Shown: positions 1-13,044 of the stretch, in pieces
Numbering within the stretch: position 1 is the stretch's first letter
Layout of the letters: each line of letters opens with the position of its first letter
Origin: Synchiropus splendidus
Taxonomy: Eukaryota > Chordata > Actinopteri > Syngnathiformes > Callionymidae
Assembly: GCF_027744825.2 (NCBI RefSeq)
Contig: NC_071334.1
Span: forward strand, 60,145,437 to 60,209,436
DNA: 64,000 nt
Direction of reading: 5' to 3'
The notes under the pieces: model-generated
The model's input: only the letters and a program-made list of their open reading frames with translations
What the model was told of the DNA's origin: nothing
Databases searched by the model: none
Program-made: the position numbers and the translations under genes

Positions 1-218
1 TCCAGTGGAGTGTAATAGGAAGTCTGTTTTGATAAAATACTCCATGAATCTTACATTTTGCTGTTGAAACACATCGTTTCAGACTCACCTTCTTTGTCAC
101 CATCGGCAAGTGGCAGAGCTGTGATCAGTAATAACATTAATGTAGTCTCTCTTACTGTACTCTTACACCTTAATCTGATTTGAGGTCTGAAATAAATAAA
201 GCAGTTGAGTAAATCTTA

Positions 219-300
219 GGGGTGGGATTCGATTAAAAAAATAATCTAGTTAATTAGATAAATTGTGATTACTTAATCTCATTTAATCGCAGTTTTATGG
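219..300. repeat. AT-rich interspersed repeat with TTAATCG motifs
   Basis: GGGGTGGGATTCGATTAAAA followed by repeated AATT/ATTAATC words resembles 50825-50910 (GAGTGGGACTCGATTTAAAA, GATTAACTGCGTTTTAATG). It is probably debris of a teleost DNA transposon family; the match is short. Confidence 0.4.
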
Positions 301-3300
301 TATAAGAATATTTGCCGCATACATGCATTTAAACAACAAAATATTATTTATTTTGCATCAGTTTGACAATGGCACAATAAATCAGGATGGTGGCTATATT
401 CAAGTTTTTACATCACCTTATTTAAACTAAAGCTCTTTTAATGTCTTGAAAATATTTGTATAAGAATTTCAATTTTATAAGAATTTCAAGTACATTCAGA
501 GTAGTGGAAACCCTGGCCGTTGTGTAGTGAAAAACATTCCTCCATGTTTGTTGTTGTTGTTATCATCCTAGCTGCCACGTGTCTTGTGCATCACTGTGAT
601 CAGAGGACCAGGAACTCCTGCCCTTACAAAGGTTCCATGTTGTCTGGAGAGCAAACTGTTAAATCACATTACATTCATTTTTTTGTAATTATTTAATCGT
701 AATAATGTAATTAATTCATTGTAATTAACTCGCCACTAATAAATCTTTAAGCTACTGTAAGTCTTTTGGAGCCTAAAATACATTTAAATCGGGATTTTGT
801 GAAGAAGTGAGTGATTGTGCTGCCACATGCTTGACCCGGTGGAAAAGGTTGCACTTAACTTTTGCTGTCACCTCACAAGAGCCACATGGATGAAATGAAA
901 ATGTAGTATTTTTATATAGTATATCACTGATTTTTAACTACCTGAATGAGAGTTTGAGTGAAGGTGCTCAGGCCGACCAATTCTTCACCAGTGCAACAAC
1001 ACTTCAAAAGTCATGTGCATGAGGTGGAACTCTGCCTTACCAGCTTTCATCGCCTCCGCTTTAACACAAGACCTCGTCTGAGATCATCCTCATCCATCTT
1101 CTGAAAGAATGGAAAATTGACGTCTCTGTGGTGTTTTTGTCTTCTCACCTCAGCACTGGATCCTTTTGTCGACTCCAGGCGACGGAACACGTTCCTCTGA
1201 TAGTTGTCACACCTCTGTTCTCCTCCGGTGACAGTGCTGCTGAAATCAAATAATTGTGTGATGTTCTTTTGCTTTTAATGTTTTACAGCATTATAACAAG
1301 GTTATAAATTCTGGTTGGATGGAAAAAAAATGTGATTTACTTCCTTCTTATTGTGGCCATTGTTCAATTAAATGGGTCGATGAAAAGCTTCTTAGCTAGC
1401 GTCGGGGAAGTCAGTGCTACAATAGAAAAAGTCCCAGAGCATAAAGAAAGCCTCACATGGCCCTCTGTTTTTCGGCCGTGATAAAATGATTGTGGTTTAT
1501 CCACCAGAAGCCTGAGGTCTGATCCACCTGTCTGTGAACACGATGACATGGTCCAGGTTTTGTGCCGTCTCTGTTCCGAGTCCTTCCTTTTGTTCACCTG
1601 TCCTTTGTTGCATGTGCCGATGAGTTGTGTTCAGGACACAGCTGAACCCACAGAGGACTAGTTAACCAAATTCGAAAAAAACATTTCCAAAATTGTTTCC
1701 CTTCGACGTATGTCAACGTTTGCAAAGTCTTTCACCTGTGAAGTGAGGTTTTCTTTCATAGCCTGAAGCCTCTTCCCTCCTCTCCCTGCACTTTGATTGG
1801 CACCCAAGTGACTGAGACAGGATTAGCATAACTATCTCCCCGCCGCACATTCCCCACCAGCCTCAAAGGGTAGTGAGCTGTCCGTTATGCCTCTTCATTT
1901 GCACCGTAGGCAGATGAGAGGGGAGGGAAGGGGGAATCAGACACGTGAACTTGAGTTGAATCACTCAGTTGTGGACACGGATTTACGTTCCTCAGTCTGT
2001 GGCCGCTCATTTCGCTGCCATTATTCACCATGGATCAAACCAAATGTGTCGTTTTATTGGCTACAGGTGAGGAAGCTGCTCAAATGGAATTAATTCAGGC
2101 CGCCGCAAGTCATTGACATCATTTCTGCCTGCGCAAAATGGTATTCAGGGCTGTGGAAGTGGGGATTATCGTTTTACAGCTGCAGAAGACACGAGCCAGG
2201 CTGTAACTGGGAGTTCGTGTTATTGCTGAGATGGGCTGAGTTGAAATAACCTATTAAAAACAAGGACCGAGAAAAGCAGGGGTCGTCTCCATGTAGCATT
2301 TGTTATAGGACCCATGTCATTCAGTTTGATAATCGCTAATAACTTTAATAATACATCACTTTTACGACACAAGTCAGACTTGTCCCCAGCGCTTTGGCTC
2401 TCCATGTGAGGAACTGTGTAGAGAGGAACTCAAGTGCTTGTAATTCCTGGAGTGCACTGAGACTCAGAAGCGCAGGAGTAAAATTAACAGTTTATTTAAA
2501 CATGATGTGCACATGCAATGACAGGCAGACTGGAGATCTGAGGGAGTCAGAGCCGGGCCAGAGCACACAAACCAAAATGAGGGGAAAGATCTCAACGTGA
2601 ACACGTATATAAGCAATAAAACGGTAACAGAAACACACCAAGGTCAGCACTCTCTTGAACACACAGATGGCTTGACATACCAAGCTGTTGTTAGAGATGA
2701 TCTTTTGAAGCCCCTTCATTTCACATCACGGCTGTCAACCTACGGTATTAGGAGGAAGACAACCAATGAATGTATGTAACCTGGAACTCCCATTACCAAC
2801 GCTCTTCATCCAACATGTGTCCCATCTCTTTTCTGTGTCTCCCTCCACTCCGTTTCTGGTTTCTAATCTTCTGCTTCCTGGTCAACTTTGCCACTTCTAA
2901 TGCTCCCTCTTGTCTTTGTGTCAACTGTCTCTTGACCGTACATCATGGCAGGTCACACTACTGTCCTATACAGCTGCCTTTTCAGGCTCGCTGCAACATT
3001 TTTGTTATTTATTTAACCAGCGCTTAGTCTTTGGGCTATGAGAGGAAACTGGAGTAACCAGAGAAAAACCATGCAGGCACAGGGAGAATATGCAAACTCC
3101 ACACTCATTTATTATTTAATTTATTTATTTAATTTTGGAGGTGAGAGGGGTTCAGGTGCGCTTGATTGAAAACTCATGAAGAATATTAAGTTGTCACAGT
3201 CCCAAGGCCTCATGTCATTCATGTCTACTGATGCGTTTGTTTTTCAAGATGCAAGTTTCACTTTTAGATTTTTTTTGTCTGTGCTCATTTTATTGATAGA

Positions 3301-3395
3301 CTAAAGAGCCATGTGTGAGAATACAGGAACTTTCTTCTCTTCTTGGGTATTTGACTGCAGTGTCTTTGCTGTCAACTGTGTGATGCCGTCTACAG

Positions 3396-3706
3396 CAGTG
3401 ACCCTTAACCATAGGGCTGGATAAAACGATAAAGAAAGTAGTGTTGCTTCCCAACAGTTGTTGAAAGCACCTGTTGACTGAAATAGTTTTTTTTAATTAA
3501 TTAGAAAACTTTATGGCGATACTTTTGTTTACACTTTACATGAATCAAAAAAATATATACATATATATTTTTTTTACCGATAAGTATATTAAATATGGTT
3601 ATTGAACAGTTATGAGTAATGAATTAGTCCTATTACTTGAATGGGCCACAGGGCCTTTTCTTCTGGAAAGGGTGGGCCTTGACATCCAAAAGGTTAAGAA
3701 CCTCTG
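3396..3706. mobile_element. Short non-autonomous hAT-like DNA transposon (MITE)
   Basis: The left end reads CAGTGACCCTTAACC. The right end, on the opposite strand, reads CAGAGGTTCTTAACC. Together they form imperfect terminal inverted repeats of the hAT type. The element is flanked by 8-bp near-identical duplications, gtctacag (3388-3395) and gtttgcag (3707-3714), which is the hAT target-site length. At 311 bp it encodes no transposase. A partly homologous copy lies at about 30692-31365. Confidence 0.72.
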
Positions 3707-3846
3707 GTTTGCAGCGTGGCTTGACTGACTGTATTTTAGCTTGTGTTCCTCTGCTGAAAGGAAAAGTCAATGAAAAGTGAATGTGTATGTTCATGAAGTT
3801 ACTGTTTCATTTTGAAATTCAACCATATGATCTTTTTTCTCTCCAG

Positions 3847-6800
3847 ATTCTCACGGGATGGACTTATTTGCCGTTGCCGTCCATGAATTTGGCCACGCCA
3901 TCGGCCTGGTCCACACCTCCACCATCGAGTCCATCATGAGACCATACTACCAAGGTCCGGTGGGAGACCCTCTCAAATACGATCTCCCCTATGAAGACAA
4001 GGTCCGAGTCTGGCAGCTCTATGGTAAGAAGAACGTCTCGATTCTCATTAAAGAGTTTTCACTTCAGTCTTCTGCGCATGAAATCTGTTGAGGTCCATTT
4101 GTTTTTACATGTACAAATAGAGTGACTACCTTTGTCAGAGCATTTGAGATTTATTATTGCACATAAATCTTTATCACCACATTGTCTTCTGAGTGAAGCG
4201 AAGCTGCAAACCGTGATGAAATGTGCAGGATTGAAAATATGTGGCTTATTTTCATGGCAGGAGACTCTGTTTCATGTTTTCCACTCCATGTATTAGACTT
4301 AGACGGTGCTGTTTGGGTGATACAAGTCTGTTGCAGGAGCCTGTAGAATGATTCCACGTACCTCTAAGTGAAAGGCAACTAGCAAAGGCAAGCAAACAGT
4401 CATTCACACACAGGAATTATTTTGAATATGACTTTTTTATTCATTTGTTTGCCAGTGATATCACTGGAGCACAGTGTTGCTTGAGGAACAGAGTTGTAGT
4501 CGTCCGCTACTGAGGGGTCAAGAGGTTTTGTCCGGTGAACCAGCTGAACCTTTTTGTCATGGTGAGGTGGTCTGGTACTTTATGATCGGAAGACATAAAG
4601 AGCTTTGCCTTCTGTGGGCGACTCAGCACCTGGCGCATCATTTCAGTGTGGCAGAGCTGAATCATGACCTCCCTTGTCACGCTGATTTCCCAGTCCAACT
4701 CATGTCCCATTGTGTCGCACCTGTGCACAAGAACAGCTCCATCACTGGAGGCAAAGACCTGAATTAGAATTTCAAACTAGCTGCATCATGAACCTTCCTA
4801 TCGTCAAGTTCTTGTGTACCTTGCCTCACCAGGGGTCCGTGACTCAGTGTCACACACCAACCAGCCAAACAGCCCAACTCAGACGTCAGACCCTCCAGTC
4901 CTGCTGGACCTGCCTGAAAACAAGTCTACAACACTGTAAGTTGAAGATTTGGCGCTCTGTGAAAACAGCTGGTTTTGTGTGCGCTCTGCGATGTATTATT
5001 CAACAGAACTGTTTCAGGCTTTTATGTCCTGTGTTAGGGTTGAACCAAAATTTCTCATCTCGATATCTCATGCTGAATATCTTGATATCGAGACTGCTAT
5101 AGGGCAGCTGACACCTGGTGTTGACGTCCATAAACAAAAGTGTCGACTACGGATTTCATTCATTTCTTCTAGGTTAGTTATTTCTTAGTGAGTTACTTTG
5201 TTCTTGATTTTGTTTTTCATCCAGCTTGTGACATCATCATGACATCATCTTTGCTCAAGGGCAAATTGAGTTTGAGCTCAATAAAAGAAAAAACATGACT
5301 AAAGAGGACAATGTTTTAATATGTTTTAAATGATGGCGTCCTGAAAATCGAAAAAATGCTCATGGTGAACTTGGATCACAAAAGATTGATTTGCGCAATG
5401 ATAGCATCTACATTGGGTGACCAGGCCCTGAATTATTATTATTATCATTTTATATTGTTCTCCATTCTTATACATATAAAAATAATATAATGAGTCCATG
5501 CAGGAATACTGCTCCTCAACAGGAAAATGAGTGTTTGGGGCAGAGAACTGACGTGATGATAAGAAGACTCAGAGTCCCAGCAGCAGCGCAGCCAAGACAG
5601 CGGCGCTTGGAAGCCAGCCTGTCTTATTAAGTCATTCCCTGAAGCCAGTTCAGCAGCTCTCATGCTTTTTCTTTTTCACATTATCAAGGACAATTAGACT
5701 TCATTTTGTCTGGTTGTTTATCTCCAACCCAAACCACCGACCGCCCAGGATAAATATGTCAACATGAAGACAGACTCATGGTTTCTCAGCGTCAGTGCAC
5801 CTGTGTGAAATGTGTTTCATCTCATCATGACTAGCTTCCCACAGACTCTCCACCAAAACGTCTCACCAGAGCCTGTCTGCTGGCACGTGGTGCGTCGGTC
5901 ATTTCTGCTGTGGTTCAGTGGTGTACAGGAGATTTAGCTGGTGAACTGGGCAGCAAAGTCTCCTGGTTCAATTCCATTACACATCTTCTTCTTCTTCCCC
6001 TCATCTGGGTGTTTGACATGTATGAATGCATGGAAAATTTCGAGTGACATGATGTTTTGCATATTACTTTAATTCATCTTTCAGCTTGTAGTATCATATT
6101 TGTTTATACTTCACTGAATCTTCATGTTCTTTTTATGTTAGTTACATCAACACAGAGATGAAGTAACTTTACTATTGAGGCTTTTTTAATAATAATATTG
6201 AATCGTTTTATAATTTACTGGATTCAAGGTTCAAATATATTCAAATAATCCCTCTCACTCATGGTGCCGGTAACGTAACATAATGAATGAATGAGCAATA
6301 CATGAAAATGAATAAAGATGGGACATATAATGTATTTAAGTAAGTGAATAGAAAATAAGAAAGACAATAAATTCATATGTAAAAATTATTGTTGTGTTGA
6401 ACTTAAATTCATGAGAAAAGATATCCTGTCTCATCCCGTGAATTGAAATGTTTTTCTCACAATTCTTGTTTCAGATCTTTTTAATTTTAATATTATATAT
6501 TTTGTAATGACAGTGGTGTGTTTTTATTGTTTTTTTTCCCATAAAGCTTTACTTTTGTTCATATATTTCTGATTTGTCATATTAAGGATTACTTTATTGA
6601 CATTATATGTTTCTTTAAACTGCATGTTACGTTTTTTGATGAATACAAATATTTAAGCTATGCACTTACTGGTATTTTAAAAGAATGTATTTACCCCTCC
6701 TGTACACTCATTTTTAAAATGAGCTATTCATTTTCTAACACTAATGCCCTTGTGTGAGTGGTGGGGGCGCTTGTACTTTGTACATGAGGTGGAGGGACAA

Positions 6801-9800
6801 CCTCTGGTCACCAGCCCATCCAGCGGTTGGTGCTGTTGCCAGTGAAGTGGCATTGTGTTTCCTTCAGTGGAGAGGAGGTCGGAGAATGTGAAAAAACCTA
6901 TGAAAATGTGCTCCAACTTTACAATTAGAGGCTGCTTTTAAGTTAGGGAAATGTTTGGAACACATTATTATATGCCTGCGTCAACAATTTATTTTACACC
7001 TTTCCCATTAGTCATTTTTCTGTTTGCCATTAAACAATCTTTTCTCTCTTTACTCTCTTCCCCGCCAGGCTGGAGCGGGACACCCCAGACAGATGCGACG
7101 CCAACTTTGATGCAGTGGCCCAGATACGAGGGGAGGCTTTCTTTTTCAAAGGTACTTAAGGGATAGCAACAAAGCTGCGGCACCGTGTGAGAGGGAAAGA
7201 ACCAAACTAATGTAATAAATGAGCTAAAGTTGGAAGCAGAAAGGGGATATCAAGGGTAGAGGGGAAAAAAATCTCTAAAAATTTTGCATTCAACCAAGGC
7301 GGCTGAGTCACGCTGAGAGTCTCGCCATCCTCAAAGCTTTCACGCTGCCCCTCTTGTGGATTGACCCGAAGCTTCCCACTGTTGGTAGAAACAAGAAACA
7401 GACTAAGAGACGACCGGAAGCAAAAGTGCTCACACTTTTTGCGGACTGTTAAATATTCGGATTTCCATGGATTGAACATACTGTATATATGCTAAAGTGC
7501 AACTTAAAACAAGACTGATGGGACCATCATTGGAAGCGCCTGACGAAAGTTTGACCACACTGAGACTGACATTTCTCTAAATACTATGTTTTGAAATATT
7601 GTTGACCACCACCATGAGGATTTGGCTCTTTTTCTCCACTTCTCAGGGAAGTACTTCTGGCGTCTTACTCGAGAGAAGCACTTGGTGTCTCTGCGTCCGG
7701 CACAGATTCATCGTTTCTGGAGAGGCCTGCCACCCAGTTTGGACAGTGTAGACGCTGTCTATGAGAGGCCTGGAGACCACAAGATTGTTTTCTTCAAAGG
7801 TATTGTTTGTCTTCAGAAGGATTCAGTCGTTTGGTGAAACACTGATAGTCTGAAAGAGGAGCTGTATCCAAAACAAATGGTGGAAAAATAACATGTTTTA
7901 AGCTTAAACTGACTTGCTGTCTGAGTGGCTTTGACAAGGTTTTCAGGTCAAGTTGTTATTCATCTTACATATGAAGTGCATGTTTGTCAACATTTTCCAA
8001 AAATGAACGGGAAACATTTGAGCTGAGACTGTAAAATATTACTTTTGATTCATTCATTCCTGACAAAGATAATGAATCGATCCAAATAGCACAGATTAAT
8101 TGCGTATGAACTCTCTTTCGCAGGGAACATTTTTCACTCCCCCAACAAGCCTGCACCACATTATGAAATGTGATGTCATAATGAAAACATCCACAATGAA
8201 GAAGATGACATTGCTTTAAAAAAAAAAAAAAAAACTTTATGCAGTGAAAGATGCACTTATCACTGGAGCATTTCCATCCTGATGGTAAAACTTATGTGTA
8301 CAGATGCAGATCCAAATGAGTTTACCTATTCAACCACAGCACTGCCACCAGAAGACAGGGAGTCAAAACATGAACTCGGGGGGTATTTGGCTGCAGTTCC
8401 CCCTCCTGACCACCAGATATCGCCGTGCTCTGAATCTGACTGATGACGGCGGAGAGTGGAAAATGTGCCCCTGCCTAAAAGAGTGTTTATTCAACTGATC
8501 CATGAGTCTGTTTGTAGCGCTGGGCACCAAGCTCACTTGTTATGATGCAGCATGATATGATGTCAAATAACGCAGATTAAGTGAGTATAAACTCTAAGTG
8601 TCTGCTGATGCTGGCTCTGTGAGGAGCGTGTGAGCATTTGCCAGATAACTGGAACGTGAGAGGGGCCGGCGCGCTCTTGACGGATTAGAGCCAGTTCACA
8701 ATCTGGGATCACTTGACAGCCACGAGGCTCTTGACACCCCGTGGAGAGCACTCTGTGTGGCAGAGGTGCCATCAGGCTGCCCGAGGAGCTCTCTGATGCC
8801 AGTCAGGGAAGAGCCCTCCCTGGAGACCATCCACTGAGCCTTAACTAAAGATGTCTCCAGACCATTAACAGAAGTTGGCTCAGCCTGTTAATCCACTTTT
8901 ATTTTGAGTGTGATTCTGGAAGTTACTGCTCAGTGGAAGCTGTGACAAGGTATTTATCTGACGAAAGGTCGCATTTTATGATGTTCAGGTCAAAAATATT
9001 GGATCTTCAAAGACAACATCATGGAGGAGGGCTACCCTCGTCCCCTCAGCGACTTTGGATTACCGCTGGAAAGTGTCGACGCTGCATTTGTTTGGCTTCA
9101 CAACGACAAGACCTACTTCTTCAAGGAGGGTCGCTACTGGCGATACGACGACCACCTCAGGCGCATGGACTTGGGTTACCCGAAGGACAGCGCTCTTTGG
9201 AAAGGGCTGCCGCCACACGTTGACGACGCCATGAGGTGGTCCGATGGTGAGTACGGTATTGACGTGGCATTTCACATGTATAGCCCGTGGAGTATTGATT
9301 CAGATTTCCCAAATCGACTCAAGGTATCAAGGATTCCGTTCACAATTCAGTTCAATTTTGATTCAATATTTCATTCAGTTATTTTGCTTTATTTTTGCAG
9401 TACTACAAAGGAACTCTCAGAATTAAGTAGAAGTAGAAGGACCCTCTAACTCAGCGCATTATTCAAAATACTAATGTTTACGTTCTGGTTCAAACTAAAG
9501 GCCATTCTACACATGGTAGAATAGACATTAAATGATTTCAGGCCATGCCCAGGAAATCGATTTGAATGGATCCATCCATGTTTTTTCAATCCCAGTCCAA
9601 ATAACGTCTGTTGCACAAATTTGTCTCCGATGAAAGCAGTTCTCCTGAGAGGCTCACATGTTCCGATATCACACGACTCTCACCGTCCCGTTTGCAGCTT
9701 GCAGTGCAATGAGTCTTCACATTGAATTGATCTGACCAAGATATGGGACGTAATCGGCATCCAATCATAGCATGGATCCGGACGACATGCCAAGAGCTGA

Positions 9801-12800
9801 ATAAAAATAGCCCTAGAAAGGTCAGGAAGGTCTCCACGGAGGATCGTGTGCATCTGGACTCAGATTTATAGCCCAAGCTTTCCATGCGTTCATGACAACG
9901 CAGTGCTCCAAGTGAGCAGCGCTGGGAGGTCTTTTGCGTTCGCACCTATAAGAATCGGCGCTAAAATGACGAACGTCTTGTCCAACAAACATTTCTATTC
10001 TGTGTCTATGCATGTCTTAGAGCAGAGTGAAGTCGCACACTGTCACACATTCTCCCAGTGTTGTGGAATTTCTGACACAGTTTGATGAGTCTAACACCAG
10101 CATGCAAGTCAGACAAGGCAAGGCTTGGGACGTAGTTTGCTTCTGGACAGTCTGACACACTGTTAGAGTTGACTTACTGTCGTGATGAAAATGAGGCTCC
10201 AACTGTCAAGGAGAGGATGTATTAAGTGGCAGGACATGAGGGATACATGTGCTAAGTTTCATCTGAGAAAACTCAACGTAATACATTTTTCTCACGTTCT
10301 TTTTCAAAGATTGAGATCGTGCTCTTCATACACAATGTTCCCAGTGAACAATCGCTGAAAGATTTCCATTAGTAAGCGTGGACGGTGCGCGGAACATTGT
10401 GAGCGGCTGACAAACCAATTCTGTAGCGACACTGCTGTCAATGTTTCTTGCGAGAGGAGCAAAACCTTTAAAAATGATTATATTAAATAAATAAACATGC
10501 CAGTTAAATTAGCGTTAAACTATAAGATCAACATTATTTTATGCAGTTTATTTCAGAGAAGAAATGTGCAAACAATTTTACATTCTTATTAAAAATAAAT
10601 GCATAGTTCAAACTTAATTTTAAAAACTCATTTCTATCATGAATTTATTTTGAAGTCTCAGACTTAGGTCTTAAACAAGTGCTAAGAACAGCTTCCATTT
10701 CCGTAACACAATCATGACCAAAAATCAAAATACTAAAATCTGTGATGAGTCTGTTAATCCATTTCCTACATTTGTATGTTTTCTGCTTTCCAACAATGCT
10801 GTCACACATTAGTGAGCAAGCTCGACTGTGCATCTAACAACAAGGAAAATCCCGAGGTCAGCATCTGTTAGTCCAGCCAAAGAAACACTTCTCCAGGATG
10901 TTGTAAATACTTCTTGAAGTGTGATCTGTAAAAGTCTCTTTAAATGCCAGCGGTCTGACATTTTAGGGAAAATCTCAATGAAAGCCAGATGTCATTAATC
11001 CTTCTCAAAAGAGCAGCACTCGAGCGAGCTGTTCTGCTGTTACACGTATCGCTGTCTGCCGTGCGTTGACACTTTCGGTTTCCTCTTAAAGCTCTCGATG
11101 GTGGCGTAAGTGTGTGTGTGAGGTCAGCCACATCTCTGCTTAACCTCCTCTGGAAGCTATTTGCTACACACAAAGACACGCAAACGGCCTGGGACGTAGA
11201 GCCACATCAAAGAGTGCGAGTGTGATCCTGCAGCTCAGGGGAAAGGAGATCTTGAAGACAGAAGGAGAAGAGGTCTGGGGACGCCTCATTATGGAAATAG
11301 ACCGTAACAGCAGGGAGGGATATCGATGTGAAGGCGCAGGAAGGGATGGAAGATGCCGTGCTAGAGATTTGCCCACACCTGGGGATGTCTAAGGAGGAGA
11401 AAGTCACCGGACAAATGTCATTTAAATGCGCTGAAATTGAGTCATAACTGAAGAAAAAAAAATGCTAGAATGAGAATAGCTCTCATTCATTCGTTCATTA
11501 GCATGCAGACGTCCAGGTTCTAAAGGTGGTTCTAAAGAGGAAAGGGCTCCTGAACTCCCTCGACTGGCTCCTTCGTACGTGGAGAGCCGCTGTTCTCCTC
11601 CCTGCAGATGATGGAGTCGCTTTCAATATATGAGAATCACCATCCACCCATCAAATGTGATTCTGATAGCCCCTCTGCTTCAGCTGATGCAAAGAAAAAT
11701 GAGTTTTCTTTATCCACCCTTTGCTTTTGTACCAACACTGCAATACGTTTTACTGCAATATATTGAGTGCCAAGAAAAACATGTATTGTAATAGAAAAAA
11801 AATACAGATAAGATCTTTTATGGCCTCATAAATCAGTGTGTCTCACCCATAAATCTTCTCCAGGAGTGGTTTAACTTATGAAACATTCACACTCTTTGAG
11901 AGCTGCAGGAACATTTCTGTTCACATAGCGAGGAGGACGGTGTGTTCAGCACTGTGAGCTTGTTGTCCAGTCATGCTGATCGATGCTCCAAGCGTGCGTC
12001 AGAATGCATCCAAGGCAATCCTTGGATCAATGAGTTTATTTATTGGCCTTTGTAGTAGGAGAACGGAGTAATACTTATTGGTTGCTAACTGAAAAAAAAA
12101 GATTTTTTTCTTCCGAATATCTAAATATTCAAGTCTTGCAGTAGTGATGAGTCGATGAAGCGTCTTGAAGCAGTGCCCTCATTTTCAGCTCTCACTAAGT
12201 GGCACTTGGTTTCTAAGTGATGTGAGGCTACAGTACATAACAGCATCTCATGTCAGTGATGGCGAAAGCCTCTTGCTAGAACAGTCATGTGCCTCAGACT
12301 GTCTGAAACTGAGCTGTAAACTGGGTTGTGTTGCCATGGCAAAGCAGGGGCTTCTAAAGGTTATACATCTGAATCAATACTGTGTTTTGGTGGGACTATA
12401 ACTGATTCTAGTGATGTTCAGAGAGCAACTTTACACTTTTGGAATAAGAAAATAAAACGCTGCAGTGTATGAAGTCTATATTTTTCTTGATAAATATGAA
12501 GAGCTGAGTATTTTTAATCTGTAATTGCAGCGTGTGTGACATGAATGTACAGCACTAAAGCGACTCCAGTGATGACACCCTGAAATGAATTGTCTGAACC
12601 CTGGATCAGTGATTTGTGAAATTACGGTTCATCAAACTTAGTGTTCTTGACCTATTCTTGAAATGAGAAAATACTGTACTTTCTAAAAGTAAAGGGATTT
12701 TATTCTCCTCTCCCACAGGCTCCACATACTTCTTCAAGGGGAAGGAGTACTGGCGGGTGCCGAGTAGCGACATGGAGGCTGAGGCAGGCTTCCCCCGCCT

Positions 12801-13044
12801 CATCGCCAAAGACTGGCTCCTGTGCACCGAGATTCAGTCCGACTCCCCGGACACTGGATCCAAAACCACAGGGACAAGAGTGAGGGTGCAACAGCACCCC
12901 GACCATGCAGAGAACGGATTCGAGGTCTGCTCCTGCACCTCGGACTCTGCCTCACATTTAGGCTACCGGCTGTCGCCGTCCCCTCTCTGGCTGTTGCCAC
13001 CGATCTGGACCATTTCCCTCTCCCTGAAATCTGAATTGCTATGA
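3847..13044 (+). CDS. mmp17: Matrix metalloproteinase-17 (MT4-MMP), GPI-anchored; 3' six coding exons, 5' end outside window
   Basis: This is a secreted zinc endopeptidase held on the cell surface by a GPI anchor. Exons read and phase-checked: 3847-4023, 4833-4935, 7069-7151, 7647-7799, 8989-9246, 12719-13044 (stop), about 366 codons. The first carries the zinc site [11 protein letters not shown] and the Met-turn context [10 protein letters not shown]. The second is the hinge ([16 protein letters not shown]). The rest form the four-bladed hemopexin domain, with its paired cysteines in [10 protein letters not shown] and KDWLLC. The tail has FEVCSCTS followed by a hydrophobic stretch ([14 protein letters not shown]), as expected for a GPI signal. 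The match to MMP17 is clear across hinge, hemopexin and CSCTS tail; MMP25 is the nearest alternative and fits less well. The signal peptide, propeptide and early catalytic exons must lie left of position 1. Whether this is the fish a or b copy cannot be told from the sequence. Confidence 0.93.
9247..12718 (+). other. Last intron of mmp17 (3.5 kb)
   Basis: It starts at a GTGAG donor after the WSDG codon and ends in a tctcccacag acceptor. No coding exon is recognised inside. A degenerate GATTCAATTCAATTTTGATT-type repeat lies near 9295-9410 (a related stretch is at 45940-46030), and another interspersed repeat lies near 12143-12235. Confidence 0.8.
12143..12235 (+). repeat. Interspersed repeat fragment, inverted relative to 31603-31675
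   Basis: Shared blocks are described under 31603-31675. It lies in the last mmp17 intron. Confidence 0.6.

Larger units (their letters stand above)
1..3846 (+). other. Intron of mmp17 (upstream of the zinc-site exon)
   Basis: No metalloproteinase-like peptide was found here in any frame. The stretch ends in a good polypyrimidine tract and AG acceptor at 3845-3846. It is inferred to be intronic because the zinc-site exon begins at an internal codon phase and the upstream catalytic exons are missing. It contains an AT-rich interspersed repeat near 219-300 and a short hAT-type element at 3396-3706. Confidence 0.75.

Noticed and set aside
5920..5985. tRNA-like stretch (GTGGTTCAGTGGT ... GGTTCAATTCC)
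   Set aside because: A box-A/box-B resemblance exists, but no cloverleaf with a paired acceptor stem could be drawn. At most it is tRNA-derived repeat debris.
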